Shown one piece after another: positions 21,990 to 34,700 of a DNA stretch of 64,000 bases. The notes beneath the pieces are model-generated. The model was not told the origin of the DNA, did not search any database, and worked only from the letters and a program-made list of their open reading frames with translations. Position numbers and translations under genes: made by a program. The stretch lies in the NCBI RefSeq assembly GCF_003265705.1, contig NW_020312903.1:22818194-22882193 (forward strand). Direction: 5' to 3'. The stretch is from Callorhinus ursinus. Taxonomy: Eukaryota; Chordata; Mammalia; Carnivora; Otariidae. Each line of letters begins with the position of its first letter. Positions within the stretch are counted from its first letter, which is position 1.

Positions 21990-24900
21990 CTATAAGGAGA
22001 GATAATGAGAAAATTCTTAAAATTTTTAAAAACTGTCTATTCAATTCTTCTAAGATAACAAATGAAAGCAAAACTTTATTATCACTATAATAACTCTCAA
22101 GCTTCTATGTTAGAAGACTGCAAAAAATACCAAGTTAAAAGTTAGTAACGAATAAGTCCAAGAGATGTTCCATGGTGATGCCTCAGACAGCAAGGCTGAC
22201 ATAAATCAAACTCTGAAATAAATTGCACATATAACTAGTCAGGTATATATATAATGTTCATCATAATCTAATGATTCTATTGTAATCTGTATTGTATCAT
22301 GGCTTGTGTAGACTGTAGTATTGGATAGGTCACATTAAATGGGGTAAAGTTAGAACTAAGACTATTTTTGCTGAGTTAAATTGCATAGTTAAGAAAATAT
22401 GTAGTCAAATATATTTGGTTTTAATTTCCATCTCTCTAGATTGCAATTATGATTCATAACTATTGATTATTTATGCTAAAAATAGTTCACACTTCTTCAC
22501 AAATGGAATATTTTAATATTAAAATGTATGAATAATCTCAAAGTTAAATATTGTGACACTCAGCATTTTGTTGACTTACAAACATATTAGTGCTGTGACA
22601 CATATACTTTTGGAAAGACACATGCCCTCTGTGTAACAAATTATATTTTTCCACTTACAGGATTTTGACTTATACAGTCCTGTTTCCTTATGATTGATTT
22701 AATGATCACTTTCTGGCATATTCTTTCTTCTTGTTTGCCTGATAAAATATAGAATGTATTTATTCATCAGAAGGCCCATGTCAGATTGTTTCTTAATTCA
22801 ATTAAACATATGCCTATATTTAAAATAAAATAATGTCAAGGTATACTTAAAATTTCCCTCATATATTTTACATTCAATATTTATTTTCATTTTCTAAATA
22901 GATTTTCTCATATTTTTAGCATTATACTTATCTCTTTACCTTTTTGTCCTAGAATAGTTATCATAATCATAAATCAAAACATTCTACACATGAAATGTGT
23001 GTATCATATAGAGAGATAAAATATGTTTAAAATTCTAAAAATATGAAATTATTTTTATAATGAAACATTGTATGTAGAAGTAAATATACAAGTACATAAT
23101 TAGGCTTTTATGCATATATACATAAATCTTAGAATTAAAAACAGATTTAAAACCACTTTATCTTAATAGATGTTAAGATAAAATCATACATAAATGTAAT
23201 TGAATTATTTATTAACCATTTTGAAATGTATGGATGAGTCAAATTATAGTTTATATTTATGGCTCAGAAATGATCTCTTATGACTTCACATTAAGATACT
23301 TTGTATTAATTAATGATATATTAATATGCCTCTGTGCGTGTGATGGATGACCACTTGATAATACAGCTAAGAATATATATTTAATGCTATAGGATAGTGG
23401 ATTAAATAACCCCTGAACCAGGATGCAAAAAGACCAAGGTTCTTACTTCACTCTGACACTAACTCGCTTTGTTACTTTAGCAAAGTCACCAAAATCATTC
23501 TGCTGAGTTTCCTTGTTTGCAAAAGACTGAAATTAGATCTCCAGTTTCCAAACTAGTTTAGCCACAAAATCTTTAAGTGCTTATATGAAATTCCAACATG
23601 TAAAGTATCTAAAAGTTAAACTACTGCGGTTGAAGCAGAGATGAGTAGCAGAGATTGCCTGAAATTAAACTGTCCTTCTCAAGGTCACTCTTGACCTTCA
23701 AAGTGCTAACTTCGGAGGTCACAGCTTAGTTCTCATCCAACTTAATTTCTCAGCAGCATTTGGCCCAGTCTGTCACTCTCTCCTCCCTGATACAATTTAC
23801 ACACTTGGCTTCCAAAACACCCCCTTTGGTTTTCCTCCATCTCATTTGTGGCTCCTCCTCAGAATCCTAGGCTTGTTCCTTCTCCTTTCCCTGGCCTCCC
23901 AACTATAGCCTGGTCGGGGGTTCAGAATTGGTGATGGAGGGGCAGGCTGGTGTGTTCCTTATGGTGCTTTCACTCAGTGGCTAGTTACTTTATTAGCCTT
24001 TCTATTCTCATGTAAGAAAGATTAGTTAATAATGAAATCATCTTTAATATGACCTATAAGGCACCTACCCTCTTTCTGTTACCTTCATTCCTGTGCTTAG
24101 CCAAACTTTGCTATTTCCTCTGCTTTCAATACTTTTTATTCTTCCTGGCTGGATTTCCAAAGACATTCATTCTCTACCCAGATGATACCTCCTTATAGAG
24201 GCATTCTCTAACCACTCACTTAAATTAGCAACTCAGCTCACCACTCTCCATCCCTTTTATTCTGTACTATTTTTCTTTATATCACTCATCTCTACCTGAC
24301 ACAATAGTATATATTTATGTGTTCATTGTTTCTCCCCCTTCTTCCTAATATGCACTGGCATGCAGGTATTGCATCATTCACTACCACAGTCCCAGTGCCT
24401 AAAAGAGTGCCTGATACATGGCAGGCACTTCATAGAACTCAGTTGGATTAGCTAATTTGTGCAATGAATGTAACTGGGACAGCATAAATTTATTGTTAGT
24501 TGGCTGAACTTATTAGTACCAAGACGCATTTCCAACATCCAGTCTCTCCAAGATAGCCCAGTTACCCAGAAGCAAAGCCTGCAGACAAGGATTCTGTGAT
24601 ACCAAAGCAGAAACTATTTCACAAGTCCTTACATGTCAGATGGGAGAAACTGAGGTAGGTTGGTATTATTCTGCAACTTCAGAGAGCTTGGCAGAATTGA
24701 AAGGTCCTGGGCCTGGGCATTGGACAGGCCTGAGTCCACTACTGATTAGTGCAATCAACTTTTCTGAACATTCATTTCTTTATCTGGAGGGGAAACCATA
24801 CTTACCTCCCCATCTACCTCCCAGAACTGTTGTGATGTTTGGTTGCCATACTGTCTTCAGGGGGCATAATGGTGCCGATGTGTGGCAGGCAATAAATAGC

Positions 24901-25672
24901 AGGATTATGGTCAGTTGTATAGATCTTCCCCTGCCTGCCCTCGGTTAACAAGATGTACTTACTTGTTTAATAATCAACATGGAGTTATAGAATCCAAAGT
25001 CCTTATTGAAGTCACAATGCCATTCTCATCTTTGAGATGGGCTAACTTTGTATAGCCCATCATGTTCCAAGCAAATTAGACCACAGAGACCTTTTTAACT
25101 TAAAACCTACTAAAATCCTATGCAATACCTTTTGGGAAACACAACAATAAAGAAATTTCTGATATTTAGGTTAATATTCATCTAAATTAAAAATACTTTA
25201 TTCATATTCCAGAAGACTAAATTACAAAATAATTAACCACATGACAAACATTTAAATAATATTATAAAATGTGCTTCCCTCCTTGCATCATAAGATCTGA
25301 ATTTTATGAGAAAGATCATAATTACCATGAGCAATTAAAACTAATCTATCAAATTAATGCATGTAATATGTCCTCACTTACAGATCTTGCAACAGCCTTC
25401 ATTATAAAGCTTTACAATCCCTTCATTCTAGGAAGAGAGAAGGAATAAAGTCAAAACTCACAGTGTTTGTTATTTCCTCTTGGACTAGAAATAGAAAACT
25501 AACTCAGTATTTTTATTAAATATCACAAAACCTTTAAAGGAAAATTATAGAAACTTACCATTTCTAATGAGAATTTGTTTGTTTTTAAAATTAGGAGCTG
25601 ATATTTTGTTTAAATTTTTGTTATTCATTAGTAAAACAAAGTGCAAAAAGATTAGCTTACTTAGAAGAACAC

Positions 25673-25716
<44 letters not shown>

Positions 25717-28700
25717 AACATTTTAAATAACACAAAAAAAATTCTTACCAAAGCAAAGTACTAATAGGTACTCTAAATAGAGGCCATTATGTTTTTTTCA
25801 ATTCCTTGAAATAACCTAAAGTACTCTGAGACAAGACTAAGTTCCTGAATATAATTGAATTTTAAAATGATGTATCTTTTCTTTAACATTTTATTCAAAA
25901 AAATCCACCACTTCAGGATGACTCTTGCCTAAGACTAAATTAAGAAAATTTTATTGATTATCTTTTTGAATTCTTACAGTAAGCCACTAATTGTTTTTGG
26001 TAACTTGCTAATTACAATTCAAGTAACAGAATTTACACTATAAAAATGAATCTGGGAAATAATATGATGCCTAAGATTCTTTCCAGAACTGAAATTCTAT
26101 TACTTTACTATATACAATATCTACCTACCCAGCCAGCTAGCCACCATCACTAAAAGGGCACATCTTGGGGAAAAAAAAAAATGAATGAGACTGCTATTTC
26201 TGCACACTTAAGAAAAATATTGCCTACACAACAGAACAAAGTTCACTTTTCATTAGGGATTACTATCTCCTAAATAGTTAAAGCTACGAAGGATCTTGTA
26301 AGAAAAAAGTATCTATCACCTCCAAAAATCTACTTTCCCAATGGACTCTTCTCTGAGAGAATAAGGAATTAGGGTATCTAAGCTAAAGGATCAGCAGCAC
26401 TGTGATATATGCCAGGTTCCACCGTGGCCTGTGCTCAGAGAAGTTAAGACAAATTTCATTTAGGCCAGCATGAATTAAAAAGGGAATGGTATCATAAATC
26501 TGGCTGTGTGTTTAAGAAATAAAGTTGGCCAACCTCTAATTGATTATTAATTCATACTGAAAGAGAGGCTAGGTCTGCTGATCAAATGATTTTTCAATAA
26601 TTCTTTGATCTAGCACAATGTCTGTTCAGGGAGAATCAAAGTTATTTGGAACACCATTTATAACTCAAAATGGCAAACTGAAGAAATATAATGAGCTTTT
26701 ATGTATACATGAAAATAAAACATACACCAAAATAAATAAGCCACAATGTATTTATGTACGACCTTCGAAAACATATTTTCTAAATTATATGTAATACTAC
26801 ATTTTCTTAGATATGATAAAGTACAAACCATTTTGCATTCAGTCTCATTAAAAGGAGGACAGACCATATTGTAGTTCAGAATCATTGTCCCTTCATCAGT
26901 CTTAACACATTCGTATGTGGTACAATTATAGTGCCAGGTACTCCCCTCCTAAAAATAAGAGAAAGTTACTGTTTTGCTTATTAAAATCTGATATGTTTCT
27001 TAAGTAGAATATTTCCTATCCAAGATGCAGAGAACTTCCTGTGGCATACAATGTCCATCTGGAAATATCCCCAAACTTATCTAAAAGGATTAAAAATACA
27101 TAGATGGTGTGTGTGCATGTGTATTTGGTTTCATACTAGAACTGAGATGTAAACGTGAAATAAAGTGATAGAGAGGAAAGAAACAAATAGGTATGTGTTT
27201 CTACTACAAGATTAATTATCCAATTTGCCCAAGTGACAAAGGTCTTGTTTTAATATTCCCTCACTAATTATAAAACAACAAATCGTATTAGTTAATATGC
27301 CTCCTTTCTTGAGATTTATTTATTCTTCCTTCTACTCCCTTATCAACAAAACAATTACAAAATCTTTGGATGACAGTGATTATTGACTTTTGCTTCCAGT
27401 TTTATATTCCTTATCATTGTTTTAAAACATACTCCTATTCCTTTAACAAATTTTTAAACATAGTAACTTTATTTCATTCCTGATTTCAGAATTCTTATTT
27501 AGAAATAAAAGCAGCTGGACATATTATAACATAATTATTGGGCTGTAGTTGTCGATCTATATTCTTATTTTTTAACCCACATTTTAAAATGCTAGCCAAA
27601 CTCTGGCTTAAAGATTCCTTGTGCAGTAAGGAATTTCGATGAACTTCTTTTTCTCCAGATTCTATTTTAACTTATAAATATCTTTAGATCTTCTATGAAC
27701 CTTAATTAGAAAAGATCTCCAAGTTCAGGTATAAGAGAAAATAAAATATTCAAATTCAAATAGTAATTCTGTTAATATCCAGTTCAAATAGTACTATCTT
27801 GTTTATCTGAAATCAAAAATCAGTTGTTCCACAGAAATTAGATTTCTAGATAACTAAAGTTTATCTTTGAAAGAGCAAGAGTTAACAATCTTGATGTATA
27901 TTTACCTTGATTGCATTACTTGTTGAGTTCTCAAAAAATATTCTGAACATAATTTAGTCTTTTATCTACATTTCAGGCTATCACTGTGAATACTAGTCAT
28001 ATAAATAGATGGTTCCTGGATTATTGATTATAGAGTTTATGTTGCCCTTTTACTAAAAGCCCCAAATTTCTGTGTTGTTTCAAGTAAATTTTGATTCCTT
28101 TTCTCTCACTGACACCTATGTCTTCCTCATCATTTTAGAAGCTTTTGTTTTCAAAACCCCTTCTTTAAAATAATATATTATAAAACAGAAATATTGCTAG
28201 GATAAGACAAACAGTATCAACACTATTTAAATTGGTAACACTAGTTTGCACATAACTGCAAAACATAGGTTATGGCACAAGAAGACAATTATTCATCTTT
28301 CTTATTTAATAAAATACACAGGATTGGAGAAATCTGTTTTGGGGGTATGTGACTAATCCCATGTAATTAAGAACACCAGAAGTAAGACCTCTAGTTAATT
28401 AAACTATTAATGGAAAAACTGAAGAATGACAAAAATAAATTGGAACAACTTTCAGGTAATATAAGTTATAAAGAATTAGTCACACTCCTAAATCTGATGA
28501 CATCACTAATAACTGCACTAAAAATAGAAAGTTCCCTTTCTCTCTTCTAGGGAAGGAGTAGGTCAGTCCATAAATCTACATGGAGTTATTATGAGACTAT
28601 AGGAGAATTCTGAATAATTATTGTATTATTTTTGGTAGAAAGATGTGATATAGCATTACTGACTCTTGAAGTCTTCTTTGTAAAAAAATATTCTAAGTCT

Positions 28701-31700
28701 TTTATCTTATTTACCCACTGAAATAATAAAATGTTAACACTGTGAGTTTCAGATTTCTGTTAAAATGCTTCATTTTTAAAATTTCTTTTAAAGATTTTAT
28801 TTATTCATTTGAGAGAGAGAGAACAAGCAAAAGAGACAGCACGAGAGGGGTGAGGGGCAGAGGGAGAAGCAGACTCCCCTCTGAGCAAGGAGCCCAATGT
28901 GGGGCTCGATCCCCAGACTCTGGGATCATGATCTGAGCGGAAGGCAGGCACCCAACTGACTGAGCCATCCAGGCACACCCCACCTTTGTTTTTTAAGATT
29001 TTATCAGATGAATGGATAAAAAAGATGTGATACATATATACAATGGAATATTATTCAGCCATCAGAAAAGATGAATACCAGCTATTTGCATCGACATGGA
29101 TGAACTGGAGGGGATTATGCTAAGTGAAGTAAGTCAAGCAGAGAAAGACAATTATCATATGGTTTCACTCATATGTGGAACATAAGCAATAACACGGAGG
29201 ACCATAGGGGAAGGGAGGGAAATCTGAAGGGGGAGAAATCAGAGAGGGAGATGAACCATGAGAGACTATGAACGCCAGGACACAAACTGGGGTGTTTCAG
29301 AGAGAAGGGGGCGGAGGGATGGGGTAACAGAGTGATGGGCATTAAGGAGGGCACGTGATGTGATGAGCATATGTGATTATATGCAACTAATGAATCATTG
29401 AACAATATATCAAAAACTAATGATATACCGCACAGTGGCTAACTGAGCATAATAAAAAAAATAAAATGTTTCATTTTAAATGAGTGAATAAAATAATGTT
29501 TTTTTTCCCTTTGTTCTAACAATTAGAAATAAGCAATTCCCAAAGCCCATTTTCCTCACATCTGGAAAAAAAAATGAGGATCTATACTAAAATGAGTTTC
29601 AGAAATGAGTTAAACATATTCCTTTACAGCAGGAATTATCAGAAACTTTAAAACGTAACAAATGTAACTGTGTCTTGTGTGCTGTATATGAGTGTGTTTA
29701 TTGTACGTAGAACTCTGTGTGTGTGTGTGTGTGTGTGTGCATGTGTGGTATTTTTCAAACTTATTTGATATAAGAACATCTTCAGAAAATTGCACAGAGA
29801 GCTACCCTCCAAGGAACTTATTTTAGGAACTAAGGAATTCATACCTCATATATAACTGATGTTCCATTTTCCATTTGAAATTTGCAGGATACATTTTTGC
29901 AGGTACCACAGCAATCATAATCACTTGGAGATGGAATGTACAACTGGTGCTGGGTATAATAATAGTACATTTAATTAGCCACACAACATTACCAATATTT
30001 TTAATGAATCCATTCTGGAAGTGCTTCCCAGTATTACTATATGCTCTCTCAGAACACCTGTAAGCATTTTAAAGGTTGAATTTGAGGCACTTCAAATAAT
30101 AATTGACTTTATATTGCTGTATTAGAAAGTGAAGAAAACTATTAACCTTTACATCTAGCAGCCAAGATTCATCAAGCAGGTCAAACAAGCTATATAGATA
30201 AATAGATAATAAGGCTCAAGATCATACACAGGAAAAGGAAAATATGCATTGTATAGATATATTACACATTAATAGATTATTGAACTAGTCAAGTGTATAC
30301 TTTGAACTTATGCAGTATTCACTAGTTAAAATTCTATAGCTGCCATTTTATGATTAATTTAACTCTCCACTGGAATGACTTACAAAGAATACTTACAATG
30401 TCACATTCTTTTGAGCAATTCACCATTGTAAAATTCAGAGTGTGAAAACCTATATGGTTATCTTTTTCTTCCAGACACTCCACTGTATAACAAAAGTCCC
30501 CTTCCAAATACTTTATCATAGATTGGCCAGGATTCAATACTGATACTCCTTGAAATACACACACATCATCCTTTTCTAAGAAAAGAAAGTCAATGAAAAG
30601 TACTATTTTGAGTTTTTTATTAATCAATCAATGGAACTTTTACTTATATTTATGTTTTCATTGTGATGTGCAATTTTTTTTCAAAACCAATAAGATCTTT
30701 ACCTCTATATTTTGTTAATAATTCAAGAGTTTACTTAATAATGAATGTAGCACATTTATTCCTTAACATACAATAAGAAAGTGATCTGTAAAGTCAACTC
30801 CTCTTTACTGTTTGAACTGCCTTCACAAGCCATACTTCATAGCAGATTCCAGAATTTTGGACTTATCATCAAGCTACTTGTTATTCTCTCTTCCGGAAAC
30901 ATAACATGACATTTTGGGGGAGTAGATATAGATGGAAGCAATATCTAAATCAACAGTAGTGGGGCTCTTCATGGTGGCACTAACATTTTATGGTTTTTAA
31001 TGGTTCTTTTGGGAGAAAATTTTCAGTTTTGTTGTGAAGCAAAATATAGCCTTGTACATTGTATTCAATGATGAAGGTAGTTGATACAAAGTAAAAGCAT
31101 ATTAATTTAGGCTAGGCTAGTGATGAAGATTCAGCTCAGAAGCTCTTTGTGCCTTGCCAACAACTGAATTTAAACTTTCTTGCATATAAAAATGCAAAAG
31201 TTTCAAGCTGTTGAATAAAAGGTTTTTCATTAACCCACCAATACATAATATGAAGATTTGTTAATTTATAGACAAATCAATTCTATTCTTTACAATGTTA
31301 ACATCCATAACGATAGCACAGTGAACAATAAGTCTCCCTTTTAGATGTTTATTTTTAAAATATTAAATATATATATTAAAAAGAACCATAGAATCAACTT
31401 TAAATTCTGCAAAGCCTCTGAAAAACACATTCATTTTTCTGTCCCATTAACATATTTGTCAGAACATTTAGAGATATTACAAAAGAGGCAACTGAAAAAT
31501 AATAGTGCATTTTTATAATAAACTGGCAAAATGGCTTAAAATGTGTAATACAACTCAAAGAAAATCATTTTTAATTTATTAATAGTGAACAATAGATACC
31601 AATAATATTCATATCATTTAAAAGCTAGATAAAACATAGTTACCACAGAGATACTGTACACATCCACAGTCACTCTGAAAGTTATGGTCTATCGCAGTAA

Positions 31701-34700
31701 ATTCTCCCTATTAGAAAGATATTATTATTAAATATGACTTATACAGCTTATTATATGACAACTATAAAAATATATACACAGTATAACATTTAGTAAGTTC
31801 CCTACCCCACAGCCATACACATATCAGGTGCTTAATAAATATTTGATAGTGAACAGGCTTTGATTAACACAGTGGTCATTTAATTAGCAGCCTACAGAAA
31901 AAATTCGCAATAAACAATATGATTATGGATCACTTAATCTCTCTAAACTTTAATTTATCTATTAAATGATTGAAAGTGGAGAAGATGATCTTTATGGTCT
32001 TTAATAACTTGAAAATATTGTTGGATTCTGGGCTTCTAGTGAGTAATTGGAGATAAAAGAATATGTGCTAATCCTAGAAATTTTGGTTGGTGCACGTTCT
32101 TGATCTTCTCCATAGAGGTGGTCCAAGGTTCTGATGTTTGCATGGAGCAAGCGACATGCAAACATCATGTCACTCCTGTGACAGCATATAAAGCCAGAGC
32201 AGAAGAATATAGTAGAGGGACTAATAGCACAGACTCAGGAGCAAGTCTGTTCTGTGCCCATCTGGCTTTGCTGCCTGCTAGCTGTGGGATCTCAGGGAGG
32301 TTACTGAGTCAGGCTTCTCCTCCCTTCCCTCATCTCTAAAATGGGTATAATAACACTGCCTACCTCTTAGGTTTAGTTAGAGAAATAAATGGGTCAATTC
32401 AGGTAAAGAACTTACAATAGAGTAGACACACAGAAAATGTGGTATAACCTTTAGGTGTCAATAAATTGCTGTCATACCAATCTTAAACACTGCCCTGTCA
32501 GAAATGATACAGGGTCCTCTCAGTGTAGTACCAGATTTAAAGTTTCAAGAATTGGATTTTTAAGTAATAACTTTTCCCGAGTGCATTTAATTTTCATATG
32601 ATATCAGTAATAAAATTAACTTGATTCTTTTTTTAAAAGATATTTATTTATTTACTTATTTATTTATTTTAGAGAGAGAGAGAGCACAAGTGCAACTAAG
32701 GAGAGGGGTGGGGGTGGGAAGGGGAAGAAGAGGGAAAAAATGCCAAGCAGACTTTGTACTGAGTGTAGAGCCCAACGTGGGGGCTTGATCTCATGACCCT
32801 GAGATCATGATCTGAGCCAAAACCAAGAGTTGGATGCTTTTTCTCAAGGCATGAGAAAGGTTGCTATCTTTCAGCATACATTTCTTACCTTACACTTTGG
32901 TGCATTTATTCATGTTCAGCCTAGCCTCTATCTAGAATAGTTCAACTCCTTTCATCCATTATTCTAAACTATCACTTTCTTCCAAACTTTTCTTGATGGT
33001 TAACTTCCCTAGAAAGTTCTCCATGATGATCTGTACCTTGTGGTTAACATTCTGAGTACTGTGTTTATTTTATCATAATAATTCTAGCTAATCCTTATTG
33101 AGCTCTTTCTATGTAACAGGTACTATCTAAGTAATTTATATTAACTTATTTTATTGACATGATGTAGGTATTGTTATTTTATATTGCAGATGAGGAAAGT
33201 GAAGCACAGGTAGGAAGAGTCCAGGCCAGGAATAAAAACAAGGCAGTTTCAACTTGCTTTTGTTCTTGTTTTGACTTATATCTGGGCTATAGTTTCTAAA
33301 GGAAATCAAAAAGTTATGGCAGAGTAGAAAGAATAAAGGAATACACAAAAGCACACACAGACATAAAACAACCCTTGGTTTGAGTCCTAAAGATCTCAAT
33401 CATTTGCTCTCTCTAGACCTCAACTTTCTTATTTACAAAATGTTCATAGATAACTCTTAAGAAAATACCAACAGTTACATGTTTATATCCCCTCCTTCTC
33501 CACAACAGAGGCATCATTGGCACAATTTCTTGAAGAATCACTGGGGACACCTCTCAATATTGAGATAATCTTTTTTTCAATGTTTTGCTTCATTTTAAGA
33601 CCAGTGAAGTGAAGTAGATATAAGGCTAGTAGATTCAGTCACCCGTGAAAAAAATAATGGATTGCATTTTCTTATCTCAAGTAAATAAAAAGGGTTTACT
33701 GCTCCCTGATACCAGAGCATGTTACTTTAATCAACTTCAGTATAATTTAATGAGGATAATTTCATTAACTCTGAGAACTCAGAAATAAGGGGGATAAAGG
33801 AAGAATAAACTAACTTAAATAATATGACAATTCAATCAGAATATGTGTTCTTACCACTTCACAAGTTGGCATAACAAGGTTTTCACAGCTACATTCTAAA
33901 AGGCAAAAATCAACGTATTTATATTGGTCAGAATATATCACTGTACTATAATAAAACTTCAAAGTATGAAAATTAGTTACCGCAACGCCATGTTGGACAA
34001 CATTGACCAGATACATTTTCTTTGACAAGCTTCATATCCTCTGCACAGTCAAGCAGTGGTGCAGGACAAAGATTTGGGTCACAAACTAAATAGAAAAAAA
34101 TTCCATGGATAAAGGTTAGCTTCTTGTAAAAGCTTATCCTTACTACCTACCGTTTAACTCACTGCCATTGCTAATGTTGTGCATGGACTCATTTCTCCCA
34201 CCACTCACTTGCCATGTATCGGTGGGGATGGAATACATGACTCCCAAGCAGGTACAACAGTAGTAGAACTAGGGTAGCTCAGCAGGTGAAAAGCCCTGAG
34301 AAATGCCAGTTGTGCAAGAAAAGAAAGGAAGTAGAGAATGTATGGAATCACCTGGGAAGCTAGAAATTCTAGGATGATGAGAAAAGTCATAGTAATCTAT
34401 TTCGGGGAAGTAATGATATTATCCAAGAAGAGCTCTTAGATGTATGAAAATATTACCTATACTTAATATATATTTTATGTACTAGAATTCAATGAAGGTC
34501 TGATATAACAGTGCAATGAAGATTCATAGGGCTTTTTAAATATTGGATAAATCTAAATATTTTAAAGTAGTTGAGATATACTTACCACAATAATATTGTG
34601 GACAACAGAAATGTGTAGTATTAAGATCCACAGTGAGGAATTCCCCATCAGTACATAGTGGAATAGGTTTGGTGCAAGATTCACAAACTGAAGGTAAAAC

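Noticed and set aside
29169..29405. Minus-strand ORF (MFNDSLVAYN...) and its relative near 37973-38191
   Set aside because: Antisense translation of the carnivore L1 3' UTR; the two resemble each other because the repeats do.
29716..29739. CRISPR-like or regulatory repeat
   Set aside because: Simple TG dinucleotide microsatellite; no spacers, and the genome is mammalian.
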